Assembly: GCA_003023195.1 (NCBI GenBank)
Contig: PXRX01000014.1
Span: forward strand, 1 to 55,542
Length of the DNA: 55,542 nucleotides
Reading direction: 5' to 3'
Source: Halobacteriales archaeon QS_8_69_26
GTDB lineage: Archaea > Halobacteriota > Halobacteria > Halobacteriales > SW-7-71-33
The position numbers were made by a program, and so were the translations under genes. Positions 8,212 to 16,083 of this stretch are shown here, piece by piece. The notes beneath the pieces are model-generated. The model was not told the DNA's origin, searched no databases, and was given only the letters and a program-made list of their open reading frames with translations. The first letter of the stretch is position 1. Each line of letters begins with the position of its first letter.

Positions 8212-9057
8212 ATGGGAGTGCTCTCGCGACTTTCGTACGTCATCCGGTCGAAACTCAACGCCGTTCTCAACCGGAGCGAGAACATCGACGAGACGCTGGA
8301 CTACTCCTACGAGCAGATGCGCGACGAACTCCAGGAGGTCAAGCGGGGGATCGCGGACCTCACCACGCAGAAGAAGCGCCTGGAGATGCAGAAGAAGCGC
8401 CTCGAGGAGAACGTCGAGAAGCACAACCGCCAGGCCCGCCAGGCGGTCGAACAGGACCGCGAGGACCTGGCACGTCGTGCGCTGGAGAAGAAGAAGGCGA
8501 AGATGAACCAGATAGAGGAGCTGGAGACCCAGATAGCGAGTCTCCAGAACACCCAGGACCAGCTCGTCGACAAAAAGGAGAAGCTCCAGCGGCGCATCGA
8601 GGAGTTCCGCACCCGCAAGGAGACGCTGAAGGCCCGCCACGAGGCCGCCGAGGCCAGCGCCCGCGTCACCGAGGCCATGACCGGCGCCGGGGAGGAGATG
8701 GAGGACGTCGGTCGGGCCATCGAGCGTGCCGAGGAGCGCACCCAGGACATGGAGGCCCGGGCCGCCGCGCTGGACGAACTCGAGGAGTCCGGCGTCCTGG
8801 ACGACCAGCTCGCCGGCAAGGACTCCATCGACCGCGAACTGGAATCGCTCGGTGGGGGTGCCGTCGACGCCGAACTGGAGACCCTGAAGGCCGACGTCAA
8901 GGGCGAGGAGGCCGTCGAGTCCGGCGACGAGGAGGTCGAACTCGAGACCGAGGCGGCCGGCGACGGCGGGAGTACCGAGGTGGACACCTCCGGCGTCTCC
9001 GACGAGGCCGTCGAGAGCGAACTCGAGGAGCTGAAGAGCGACGAGGAGAGCGCCTGA
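8212..9057 (+). CDS. pspA: PspA/IM30 family membrane stress protein
   Basis: 281 residues beginning MGVLSRLSYVIRSKLNAVLN, the amphipathic helix of PspA/Vipp1 proteins. A long coiled coil with dense K/E/R/Q heptads follows, from about residue 25 to 190 (DYSYEQMRDELQEVKRGIAD, QKKRLEENVEKHNRQARQAV). From about 195 the protein becomes a flexible acidic tail ending LEELKSDEESA, longer than in bacterial PspA. Family members polymerise on membranes and protect them under stress. The ATG at 8212 gives the canonical N-terminus. It is divergent from the hydrolase gene. Confidence 0.93.
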   Translation: MGVLSRLSYVIRSKLNAVLNRSENIDETLDYSYEQMRDELQEVKRGIADLTTQKKRLEMQKKRLEENVEKHNRQARQAVEQDREDLARRALEKKKAKMNQIEELETQIASLQNTQDQLVDKKEKLQRRIEEFRTRKETLKARHEAAEASARVTEAMTGAGEEMEDVGRAIERAEERTQDMEARAAALDELEESGVLDDQLAGKDSIDRELESLGGGAVDAELETLKADVKGEEAVESGDEEVELETEAAGDGGSTEVDTSGVSDEAVESELEELKSDEESA

Positions 9058-9120
9058 TCACGGCCTCACCGTCCCCGCCCGGGACGGCCCCGTGTCCGGA
9101 AGTCGCGAGTCCCGCCCCTT

Positions 9121-9140
9121 TTACGGTAAGTTTACTGTAA
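9121..9140. promoter_or_regulatory. 20-bp palindrome TTACGGTAA-N2-TTACTGTAA
   Basis: Two 9-base arms that are inverted copies with one mismatch, separated by GT. The same structure, with a perfect match between the arms, recurs at 34286-34305. It lies 64 bases after pspA and about 180 bases before the next gene. It could be an operator or a terminator-like hairpin. Confidence 0.5.
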
Positions 9141-9170
9141 GAAGCCCCTTCCCTGTCGCCGGTGTCCACC

Positions 9171-9269
9171 GCGATCCTCCTGGGATCTCCGGTCCACAGC
9201 CGACGATACGATCCCTCGCGGGCCATCCGGTCATCGACTGGCGACGCGATCCCCCTGGGATCTCCGGTC
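9171..9269 (+). repeat. 24-bp direct repeat pair
   Basis: GCGATCCTCCTGGGATCTCC and the following GGTC occupy 9171-9194 and recur at 9246-9269 with one change (T to C). The copies are 75 bases apart in the pspA to DUF4129 intergenic region. Both contain GATC twice. Confidence 0.8.
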
Positions 9270-9321
9270 GACGACTGACGACTGCGAAGGGACTTTGGTG
9301 GACCCGGTCGATGGCCCGGGC

Positions 9322-9954
9322 GTGAACCGAACGAGGTTCGCTCCGACACTCGGACGGATCGTCGGACCGGTCGCGGTCCTGGCGTGCGTCGGACTCCTGG
9401 CGAGGACCGGGGCGGCCGTTCCCCCGCCGGAGTCCGCGATGAGCATCGGCTGGTTCCCCTACGGCGGCCCACGCTGGGGTAGCGGTGGGTCGAACTCGTG
9501 GGTGACGTCCGCGCCGGTGCAGGCGTCGGTGCTCGTCCTCCTGCTGGCGGGTGCGGCGTGGCTCGAGGGCCGGGCGGGGACCGCGGAGGGATCGACCGAC
9601 GACGCCGGCCCCGACCACCCGACCCTGCCGGAGTTCGCCGGGGCGGCGTCGGTGGCGGCCGACGCGCTCGCCGACGACGCCGGCCGCGACGAGGTCTACG
9701 CCGCCTGGCTGTCGATGCTCCGGTCCCTGTCGCTCCGGGACCCGGAGTCGTGTTCGCCCGAGCGGTTCGCCCGCGAGGTCGAGGCCGTCGGCCTCGCTCC
9801 CGAGGACGTCGGGGCACTCGGCGAGGTGTTCGAGGTGGGCCGGTACGGGGGTGCCGCCACCGACGAGCGCCGCCGCCGGGCCGTCGAGACGCTCCGCCGG
9901 GTCGCCGACAGGTACGGGGAGGAAGCGGACGGGGACGGCGACGGGGGCGACTGA
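9322..9954 (+). CDS. DUF4129-like membrane protein
   Basis: A 210-residue protein. The first hydrophobic segment is at about 10-30 (IVGPVAVLACVGLLAR) and the second at about 67-83 (QASVLVLLLAGAAWLEG), separated by a polar external loop with WFPYGGPRWGSGGSNSW. The C-terminal cytoplasmic domain has YAAWLSMLRSL, PERFAREVEAVGLAPED and VFEVGRYGGA. This is the layout of DUF4129 domains, which occur at the end of transglutaminase-like membrane proteins or beside MoxR/DUF58 clusters. No such partners are nearby. The GTG at 9322 was chosen because the frame ahead of it is less coding-like. Confidence 0.7.
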   Translation: MNRTRFAPTLGRIVGPVAVLACVGLLARTGAAVPPPESAMSIGWFPYGGPRWGSGGSNSWVTSAPVQASVLVLLLAGAAWLEGRAGTAEGSTDDAGPDHPTLPEFAGAASVAADALADDAGRDEVYAAWLSMLRSLSLRDPESCSPERFAREVEAVGLAPEDVGALGEVFEVGRYGGAATDERRRRAVETLRRVADRYGEEADGDGDGGD

Positions 9955-9993
9955 TCCGGGGTTCCGCGCGAGGGGCCGTGGGATCGAATCCAC

Positions 9994-10986
9994 TCAGGCC
10001 CGCTTCGCCAGGAACCGCTCGACGTCCGGTCGGGTGATCCGCACCCGTGCGCCGGTCTGTCGGGCGGCGATGGCCCCGCAGGCGTTGGCGGCCGCGAGGA
10101 TCCGGTCGTAGTCGGGGTCGTCGTCGGATCCGCCCTCGTCTCCCCCGTCTCCGTCGCCGGATCCGTCGTCTCCGTCGCCGGATCCGTCGTCTCCCCCGTC
10201 TCCGTCGCCGGCGTCGGGCCGCGGGTCCCACCCGTCGACCAGCGCCGTCAGGAAGCCGCCGGCGAACGCGTCGCCGGCCCCGGTCGTGTCGACGGGATCG
10301 ATCCGGTAGCCGGGGTTCGCCCACCGTCCGGCGGGGGTGCGGACCTCCGCGCCGTCGGGGCCGTGTTTCACCACGACGGCCCGGTCGCCCGGCCGGTCCG
10401 CCGGGTCGTCGGGGTCGATCCCCAGGGCCTCGGCCTCCCGTTCGGTGGCGAAGACGTACTCAGCGTGTTCGAGGGCGCCCTCGAAGCCCCGGCGGTCGAC
10501 CAGGCGCCCGGGGTCGACGCTGACCGGGACCCGCACCTCCGCGGCCATCGTGGCGAGTTCCGCGCCCGTCGACGGGCGCTGGCTCGTCAGGTGGAGGTGG
10601 TCCAGGCCACGGATCGTCGCCAGGGAGACGTCGTCGGGGGAGAACGCCTCGTTGCCCCGGTCGTCGCCGAGTACCATCACCCGGCCGTCGGGGTCGACGA
10701 CGAGGTACTTCACCGCCGTGCCCACGCCCGTCTCGACGAGGTGGCTCACGTCGACCCCGGCGTCGACCAGTTCCCGGCGGGCCTGCCAGCCGTGGCGGTC
10801 GGTCCCGACGCTCCCGAGGATCCCCGCCGACAGGGAAAGCGTCGAGGCCACGCTGGCGGTGTTGGCGGCGCTCCCCCCGCCGGACTGGTGTTCGTCGACG
10901 ATCCGCGCCTCGCCGTCCGGGTCGGGCAGGCCGTCCACCCGGAGGGTGACGTCCCAGTTGACGTGACCGGCACAGAGTACGCGCAC
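9994..10986 (-). CDS. PfkB-family carbohydrate kinase
   Basis: A 330-residue ribokinase-family protein that would phosphorylate a sugar or nucleoside with ATP. The N-terminal signature is present (CAGHVNWDVTLRVDGLPDPD, then SGGGSAANTASVASTLS). The ATP/anion-hole motif DTTGAGDAFAGGFL with catalytic Asp is at about residues 233-246. Between that motif and the last helix lies a ~35-residue low-complexity insert made of GDGDGG and DDGSGD units, encoded by near-repeats at about 10125-10205. It sits in a loop position and probably arose by repeat slippage. The substrate cannot be assigned. Confidence 0.9.
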   Translation of the reverse strand: MRVLCAGHVNWDVTLRVDGLPDPDGEARIVDEHQSGGGSAANTASVASTLSLSAGILGSVGTDRHGWQARRELVDAGVDVSHLVETGVGTAVKYLVVDPDGRVMVLGDDRGNEAFSPDDVSLATIRGLDHLHLTSQRPSTGAELATMAAEVRVPVSVDPGRLVDRRGFEGALEHAEYVFATEREAEALGIDPDDPADRPGDRAVVVKHGPDGAEVRTPAGRWANPGYRIDPVDTTGAGDAFAGGFLTALVDGWDPRPDAGDGDGGDDGSGDGDDGSGDGDGGDEGGSDDDPDYDRILAAANACGAIAARQTGARVRITRPDVERFLAKRA

Positions 10987-11111
10987 TGGTCCGTGGGATC
11001 CGGCGGCCGGGTAGTAAAACCCAGCGTCCGGTCCCCGGACTACACACCGGTACTGGCGGTTACGCTCGCCGCGACCGACGGAATTAGGCCGGCGGTGGCC
11101 CGACCCTCGCC

Positions 11112-11312
11112 GTGGTCGAGGTTCCCGACGACGCGCCCCCGGCGCGTCCGGCCCGTGGGGACGACTACGACTCGGTGTCGGCCCACGACGACGGACTCGT
11201 GATCGCGCCGAACGACAACGACCGGTATCGGCGGGTGTGCGTCGATCCGGTAGCCGGGGAGGAGGGGCCGCGGCTGTACTTTTGCCACCACACCCACGAA
11301 GGGACGGGCTAG
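11112..11312 (+). CDS. Small hypothetical acidic protein
   Basis: 66 residues from a GTG. The codon pattern in the middle (YDSVSAHDDGLVIAPNDNDR) is strongly GC3-biased, and the C-terminus contains VCVDPVAGEEGPRLYFCHH. The opposite strand is also open here but shows poorer bias and no recognisable start. I know of no family. The cysteines and the CHHTH cluster could bind a metal. The start is uncertain. Confidence 0.5.
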   Translation: MVEVPDDAPPARPARGDDYDSVSAHDDGLVIAPNDNDRYRRVCVDPVAGEEGPRLYFCHHTHEGTG

Positions 11313-11328
11313 CCGCGCCGCCCGTGGT

Positions 11329-11556
11329 TCAGTCGCGGTCGGTCTCGCTCCAGTCGCAGTCCTGGCACTTGTAGCCGGTGACGAACTCCGTCACGCTGGG
11401 CATGTAGCCGACCGTGATCACGTCCCCGCCGCAGTCGGGGCACTCCCGGTCGGCGTCCTCGATGGGTTCGGCGTCCATGACGGACTCGCCCTCGATCAGT
11501 TCGGCGAGTTTCTTCGGGGTGACCATCCGCCCCTGGACGACGCGGTTCTCGGCCAT
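11329..11556 (-). CDS. Zinc-ribbon protein, DUF5795-like
   Basis: A 75-residue protein. A conserved N-terminus MAENRVVQGRMVTPKKLAEL is followed by CPDCGGDVITVGYMP and then YKCQDCDWSETDRD, giving two CxxC knuckles for one zinc. From memory the whole sequence matches the haloarchaeal family DUF5795. Its role is unknown. It is the downstream gene on the minus strand after 11639-12493, with an 82-base gap that may hold its own promoter. Confidence 0.85.
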   Translation of the reverse strand: MAENRVVQGRMVTPKKLAELIEGESVMDAEPIEDADRECPDCGGDVITVGYMPSVTEFVTGYKCQDCDWSETDRD

Positions 11557-11638
11557 ACGGCTACGCGGTGGTCTCGACAGGTAAGCCTTACTCGACGGCG
11601 GTGAACGCTCGCCCGGCAGGGGTGGCCGGTCCGGCGGA

Positions 11639-12493
11639 TCAGTTGGGGCTCGACCGGACGTTCGAGGCGGCGTCGGCGGCGACGGTCGACTCCGGGCCGC
11701 TGTCCGTGATGGCGTCGACGTACTCCTGACCGCCGGCGTGCCAGTCGCGGTTGAGCAACCGGACGGGCAGTTCCAGTTGCACGGGGGCGTACCCCTGCCG
11801 GTCGCAGACCTCGCGCCAGAGCTGTCGGGCGACCTCCTCGTCCTCCTCGTCGCGGGGGTCGATCTCGGCCTCGACGAGCTGGGCGACCACGTTGACGATG
11901 TGGAAGTCCACCGGGACGTCGATCGCTTCGAGGTTCTCCAGGCCGTGGATCTCGTCGTTCATCAGCCGGAGCCAGCGCGGGCAGTTCTTCCGGCCCCAGA
12001 GCCCGGGGAAGTCGTACCGGCCGGTGATGGCGGCCTCCAGGCGCACCGCGTCGTAGTCGTACTGCTGGAGGAGGTTCCGTGGGTCCGAGTCGAACTCCCG
12101 GTCGAGGATGGTCGCGGTGCGGTACCACCAGTCCGGGTCGCGGCCGTCCATCAGGTCGATGCGCTTGAACCGGGTCTCCAGGTCCGAGCGCCGGTCGTTG
12201 CCGACCAGTTCCGCCGGGTCGAACAGCCAGGGGTCGTTCTGGAGGAGACGCGCACACACCCACCAGAGGCCGTCCTCGCCGGCCTTCTGTTTGGTCCGGC
12301 CGATCACGTTGTGGATGTGGTCGGTCACGCAGGTGAACGTCAGGTACAGCGCCTTCGGCCGGTCGGCGAAGGCCGTCTCCTCCAGGACCGCGTTGGCCGG
12401 GAGGGTCCGCCCCCCGAAGAAGTCCCGCCGGTCCCGGTAGTCGGTCATGATCCGATCGAGCAGCGGCACGAGTTCGTCGTGGTCCCCTATCAT
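11639..12493 (-). CDS. Conserved hypothetical protein, possibly HhH DNA-glycosylase-like
   Basis: A 284-residue soluble protein. Strongly conserved-looking blocks include FTCVTDHIHNVIGRTKQKAG, DLMDGRDPDWWYRTATILD, and FPGLWGRKNCPRWLRLMNDE with LEAIDVPVDFHIVNVVAQLV. The last block resembles the part of endonuclease III/OGG-type glycosylases that reads IPVDxHVxR, so a distant helix-hairpin-helix relative is possible. The HhH hairpin itself is not obvious. The first in-frame ATG at 12491-12493 gives a sensible N-terminus MIGDHDELVPLLDRIM. I do not recognise the family with certainty. Confidence 0.7.
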   Translation of the reverse strand: MIGDHDELVPLLDRIMTDYRDRRDFFGGRTLPANAVLEETAFADRPKALYLTFTCVTDHIHNVIGRTKQKAGEDGLWWVCARLLQNDPWLFDPAELVGNDRRSDLETRFKRIDLMDGRDPDWWYRTATILDREFDSDPRNLLQQYDYDAVRLEAAITGRYDFPGLWGRKNCPRWLRLMNDEIHGLENLEAIDVPVDFHIVNVVAQLVEAEIDPRDEEDEEVARQLWREVCDRQGYAPVQLELPVRLLNRDWHAGGQEYVDAITDSGPESTVAADAASNVRSSPN

Positions 12494-12616
12494 GCTCCGC
12501 GCCCCCGCGCCCCCCTAGAGTCGACCCGCCGTCGGGGAGACCCACGCCCCGTAGTAGTAACCGCCTTCCACTCGTTCATCGTCTGCTACCGTCGTTAGTC
12601 TCCTCCTATGCTAAAA

Positions 12617-12631
12617 ATACTTAGGAAGTAT
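12617..12631. promoter_or_regulatory. AT-rich palindrome ATACTT-AGG-AAGTAT
   Basis: A perfect 6-bp inverted repeat with a 3-base centre, inside the only AT-rich patch between 12493 and 12721. It is upstream of the minus-strand gene starting at 12493 (whose TATA could be in TGCTAAAAATAC at 12609-12620, read in reverse) and downstream of the epimerase gene. It could be an operator or part of a promoter. Nothing else is seen in this gap. Confidence 0.35.
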
Positions 12632-12720
12632 CACCGTGAAAAGTAGTGTCGGTCCCCGGGCAGTTCCGGGTCCGGATCCACGGTCGATCCCTCTCGTCCG
12701 ACAGTGGATCGATCCGGCGA

Positions 12721-13614
12721 CTACTCCCCGGACGCGTACTCTTCGACCGCCTCGCGGTAGCCCTCCCGGTAGGTCGGGAACTCGAACTCGTAGCCCAGGC
12801 CCCGGAGCTTCGCGTTCGAACAGCGCTTGTCCGCCCGGATCCGTGCCCGCGACCCCTCGGGGAGGTCGCTCCCCGACAGGCGCTCCGCGACGGTCCGGGT
12901 CGACGGCGCCGGCGCTCCCACCTGCTCCGCCAGCCACGCGGCCAGGTCCGGCCGCCGGACGGGTTCGTCGTCGACGACCAGCACCACTTCGTCCCGGGCC
13001 AGGTCCTCCGTCAGGAGGTGGGCGACGGCACCCGCGGCGTCCGCGCGGTGGAGGAGGTTGAGCCACCCCTCCGTCACCGGACCGTCGAGGTACCGGTCGA
13101 TCCGGTAGCGGTCGGGCCCGTACAGGCCAGCGAACCGGGCGACGGTGCCGTCGATCCCTCGCTCTTCGCTCCGCTCGCGGGCGATCCGTTCCGCTTCCAG
13201 GAGCACCTCGCCGCGCTCCGTGTCGGGGGCCGGCGGCGTCGACTCGTCGACCCACTCGCCGCCGTGGTCGCCGTAGACGCCGGTGCTGCCCGTGTAGACC
13301 AGGCGGTCCGGCGGGTCGTCCCGGTCCCCGAGGGCGTCGATCGCGGTCCGGAGTCCCTCGACGTAGGCCTCCCGGGCCGCTTCGACGCCCCGCCCGCCGG
13401 CGCTGACGGCGTAGACGACGGCGTCGACGTCCCCGACGGCCGACAGCGACTCGGGGTCGGTCACGTCCGCCCGGACCGGCGTCACCCCCGCCGCCTGGAC
13501 GTCGGCCAGTCCCGACTCCGAGCGCCGGACCCCGACGACCCCGTGGCCCGCGTCCGTGAGCCGTCGCCCGAGTTCCAGTCCCACGTAGCCACACCCGAGG
13601 ATCGCCACGCGCAT
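12721..13614 (-). CDS. NAD-dependent epimerase/dehydratase-like SDR protein
   Basis: A 297-residue extended-SDR protein resembling bacterial YeeZ. The Rossmann motif is MRVAILGCGYVGLELGRRL (G-x-G-x-x-G at residues 7-12). Next comes DAVVYAVSAGG, then the strand carrying STGVYGDHGGEWVDE, where the usual YxxxK tyrosine is in GVYG and the lysine is not obvious. The C-terminal half has RFAGLYGPDRYRIDRYLDG, LLHRADAAGAVAHLL and the RIRADKRCSNAKLRGLGYEF region that ends such proteins. Lacking a clear YxxxK, it may bind NAD(P) without classical catalysis. The substrate is unknown. Confidence 0.88.
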   Translation of the reverse strand: MRVAILGCGYVGLELGRRLTDAGHGVVGVRRSESGLADVQAAGVTPVRADVTDPESLSAVGDVDAVVYAVSAGGRGVEAAREAYVEGLRTAIDALGDRDDPPDRLVYTGSTGVYGDHGGEWVDESTPPAPDTERGEVLLEAERIARERSEERGIDGTVARFAGLYGPDRYRIDRYLDGPVTEGWLNLLHRADAAGAVAHLLTEDLARDEVVLVVDDEPVRRPDLAAWLAEQVGAPAPSTRTVAERLSGSDLPEGSRARIRADKRCSNAKLRGLGYEFEFPTYREGYREAVEEYASGE

Positions 13615-13730
13615 ACCGCCCGTTCCCGCTCCGGGGGGAAAACGTCCCGGTCCCCGGATCGCCGTCCCGGATCCCCCGGTCTTGCGCCGGAACGGGAACG
13701 GTTTTCCCCGGTGGGTACCTGGGTGGGGAC

Positions 13731-13985
13731 ATGAGCACCGACCCCTGCGACGGCTGTGGCCGCGACGTCACCATTGCAGGGGGTATCGCCAACCTCTGGA
13801 CGATGGAGGGGACCCAGACCGGGGGGATCACCCTCGAACTCTCCGACGGCTCGGAGCACTTCCTCTGTTACACCTGCATCGAACGGCTCCCCGACGACAG
13901 GGAGCCGACCGCCGAGGACGTGGCCGCACTCCCGCCCTACGAGGAGGACGTGGATGCCGACGAGGACGGGTCCGACGACCGGTGA
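13731..13985 (+). CDS. Small CxxC zinc-binding protein
   Basis: An 84-residue protein. CDGCGRDVTIAGG at residues 6-18 and CYTC near residues 46-49 supply four zinc-binding cysteines, and an acidic C-terminal tail follows. Codon bias is strong throughout. It belongs to a conserved haloarchaeal small-protein type with unknown function. The gene ends just before a tandem-repeat array. Confidence 0.8.
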   Translation: MSTDPCDGCGRDVTIAGGIANLWTMEGTQTGGITLELSDGSEHFLCYTCIERLPDDREPTAEDVAALPPYEEDVDADEDGSDDR

Positions 13986-13994
13986 GCGCCGGGT

Positions 13995-14176
13995 CGCCGG
14001 GTGCTGGCGGTGGCGTCGCCGGATCCGGTCGCTCCCGACGTCGCCGGGTGCTGGCGGTGGCGTCGCCGGATCCGGTCGCTCCCGACGTCGCCGGGTGCTG
14101 GCGGTGTCGCCGGATCCGGTCGCTCCCGACGTCGCCGGGTGCTGGCGGTGTCGCCGGATCCGGTCGCTCCCGACGT
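13995..14176. repeat. 47/44-bp tandem repeat array, four copies
   Basis: Units at 13995-14041 and 14042-14088 are 47 bases and identical. Units at 14089-14132 and 14133-14176 are 44 bases, differing by loss of three bases in the GGTGGCGTCG stretch. Each contains GGATCCGG. It lies between the end of the zinc-binding gene and the stump of a minus-strand gene. The remaining space up to 14370 holds only that stump and its upstream region. Confidence 0.95.
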
Positions 14177-14238
14177 CGCCGGCTCATCACGAACAGCAAC
14201 GCGATGAACTGCTGTCGGCTCGGGAGCGAGACGTCCAT
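14177..14238 (-). pseudogene. 5' stump of a truncated gene
   Basis: From the ATG at 14236-14238 the minus strand encodes about 18 natural-looking residues, MDVSLPSRQQ then FIALLFVM, the start of a typical small membrane protein. It then enters the tandem repeat and becomes arginine/proline nonsense that stays open to 13828, antisense to the zinc-binding gene. A TATA-like TTTGATACC lies about 25 bases upstream. I infer that an inserted or expanded repeat, or a deletion, removed the body of the gene. Confidence 0.4.
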
Positions 14239-14370
14239 GTCGGGGGGATCGGTCCCCAGGGGTATCAAAGTTCGCCGCTCCCCTCGACCGGCGGCGAACG
14301 GCGAGGCCCGGCGACGGTCTGCGGGACCCGGGATCGAAGGGTAGAGGGGCACCCGACCCCGACTTCCGGT

Positions 14371-14958
14371 ATGCACGACCACGAGGCCGAGGACGCGGAG
14401 GGCGAGGAACTCCCCGAGGAGGTGGTGGCGGAGGCCGAGCGATTGACCCGCCAGGCCCGCCGGGCGGCCGACGACCGCGAGCGCGAGGCCTACGAGGCCG
14501 ACCGGGCGGACCTCCTCGCCGACCACGGGTTCACCGCCAGGGTGCGCCGGGAGGACGACGGCGAGGAGACGCTCGTGGTGCACCCCGAGGAGTGGGTCGA
14601 CGACGGGACGATCCGACCGGACAGGGTCGAGGACGTCGACCGGGCCGTCGAGGTCCCCCTCTCGGGGAGCGGCGACCCAGACGAGTGGGCGGACCTGGAC
14701 GCCCACAACCGCGAGGTGGTCGCGGAGGTCCGGGCGGCCCACGGCGACGTCCACGGCGACAACGCCGCCGCCTTCGCGGACTTCATGGGCAACCACTACG
14801 CCAAGCCCGTCGAGGACGCCACCCCGGCGGAGGTCCGGGAGTTCCTGGAGGAGTACTTCCCGCGCAACGCCTGGCCCGACGAGGAGCAACGGGCCGCCGT
14901 CGGTCGATCCGTCAGGCTGGTCTTCGAGGTGACAGGCGAACCGGTTCCCGAGGTCTGA
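14371..14958 (+). CDS. RnhA-operon-type hypothetical protein (DUF7108-like)
   Basis: A 195-residue acidic protein starting at the ATG at 14371. The N-terminal helix-rich part (EVVAEAERLTRQARRAADDR) is followed by VVHPEEWVDDGTIRPDRVED, then VEVPLSGSGDPDEWADLDAH and NHYAKPVEDATPAEVREFL with EYFPRNAWPDEEQ. This order matches the haloarchaeal protein usually annotated as RnhA operon protein, but no rnhA gene lies in this window. The biochemical function is unknown. The upstream frame that remains open through the tandem repeats is not part of the gene. Confidence 0.78.
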   Translation: MHDHEAEDAEGEELPEEVVAEAERLTRQARRAADDREREAYEADRADLLADHGFTARVRREDDGEETLVVHPEEWVDDGTIRPDRVEDVDRAVEVPLSGSGDPDEWADLDAHNREVVAEVRAAHGDVHGDNAAAFADFMGNHYAKPVEDATPAEVREFLEEYFPRNAWPDEEQRAAVGRSVRLVFEVTGEPVPEV

Positions 14959-15011
14959 TCCGGGCTCTTCTCCGGTGGTCCGGCGATCCGATTCCCCGGT
15001 CCGGTGCGCTC

Positions 15012-15902
15012 CTACTCCCCGATCCCCATGATTTCGCGTGCCTCGTCGGGGGTGGCCGGTTCGCGGCCGACGTTGCGGGCCATCTCGGCGGCCTTGGCGA
15101 CGAGGTCGGCGTTCGAGTCCGCCATCTCGCCGTCGGGGAGGTAGAAGTTGTCCTCCAGGCCGACCCGGACGTTGCCGCCCATCGCCAGGGCGGCCGAGAC
15201 CAGGGGCCACTGGTCGCGACCGATCCCGATGACCTGCCAGGTGGCGTCGTCGGGCAACTGGCGGACCTGGTGGGCCAGGTTTCCGACGCTTGCGGGGATC
15301 CCGCCAAGGACGCCCATGATCAGGCTGAAGTGGAGGGGGTGTTCCAGGGCACCTTCCGTGACGAGGGGTCGGTGGTTGCCGACGTGGCCGGTGTCGAAAC
15401 ACTCCAGTTCGGGCGTGACCCCGTTGTCCAGCATCGTCTCGGTGAACTGCCGGATCTCCCGGAAGGGGTTGTCGAAGACCACGTCGAACACGAAGTCCTC
15501 GCGGCGGTCGGAGTACTTCGCGTAGTTCATCGACCCCATGTTCAGCGCCGCCACCTCCGGCCGGACTTCCCGGACGTAGTCCAGGCGCTCCTCGACCGGC
15601 GTGTCCAGTGCTCCGGTGGAGAAGTTGATCACGACGTCCGTCCGCTCCCGCACCTCCTCGTGGATCGCCCGGTAGGTCTCGGTGGAGAACGTGGGCGACC
15701 CGTTCTCGGTCCGGGCGTGGATGTGGGCGACCGCGGCGCCGGCCTCCCGGGCGCGGGCGGCCTCCTCGGCTATCTCCTCGGGCGTGTAGGGGATGGCCTC
15801 GCACTGGTCGCGGGTCGTCAGGGCGCCGGTCAGGGCCGCCGAGACGACCACCTTCTCGGGGTCGTTGCCCTTCAGCGACTCCTGCTCGTCCATGATGGAC
15901 AT
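15012..15902 (-). CDS. BKACE family beta-keto acid cleavage enzyme
   Basis: A 296-residue TIM-barrel enzyme of the 3-keto-5-aminohexanoate cleavage (BKACE, DUF849) family, which condenses a beta-keto acid with acetyl-CoA to give acetoacetate and a new CoA ester. The metal-binding HIH is in AGAAVAHIHARTENG (about residues 58-62). NFSTGALDTPVEER, the ECFDTGHVGN segment and the C-terminal NVRVGLEDNFYLPDGEMADSN, where the second metal and CoA sites lie, are intact. Either ATG of MSIMDEQ could be the start. It is downstream of an enoyl-CoA hydratase gene on the same strand, suggesting a shared CoA-thioester pathway. The exact keto acid is unknown. Confidence 0.92.
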   Translation of the reverse strand: MSIMDEQESLKGNDPEKVVVSAALTGALTTRDQCEAIPYTPEEIAEEAARAREAGAAVAHIHARTENGSPTFSTETYRAIHEEVRERTDVVINFSTGALDTPVEERLDYVREVRPEVAALNMGSMNYAKYSDRREDFVFDVVFDNPFREIRQFTETMLDNGVTPELECFDTGHVGNHRPLVTEGALEHPLHFSLIMGVLGGIPASVGNLAHQVRQLPDDATWQVIGIGRDQWPLVSAALAMGGNVRVGLEDNFYLPDGEMADSNADLVAKAAEMARNVGREPATPDEAREIMGIGE

Positions 15903-16083
15903 GACCGGTAGGTTCCGGTCCGGGGGGCTTATACTGTTGGCCGAGGGTCGCGACGGCCACGCCGGCCGGGGTGCGAGAGCGTATCCTCCCGGTCGCCGGG
16001 GCCTCCTTCGCCGGGGAGCGAACGCCGGGAGGCGGTTCGGACCGCCGGGCGCCCCTTCGAGGGACGGGTCACGGCCCCGCCAG

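Noticed and set aside
13995..14176. Possible CRISPR array
   Set aside because: Repeat units are directly adjacent without unique spacers, only four copies are present, and no cas gene is nearby.
13828..15960. Long minus-strand frame crossing the tandem repeats, the RnhA-operon-type gene and the BKACE gene
   Set aside because: It is antisense or out of frame to well-supported genes. Only the 18 codons from 14238 look natural and are reported as a stump.
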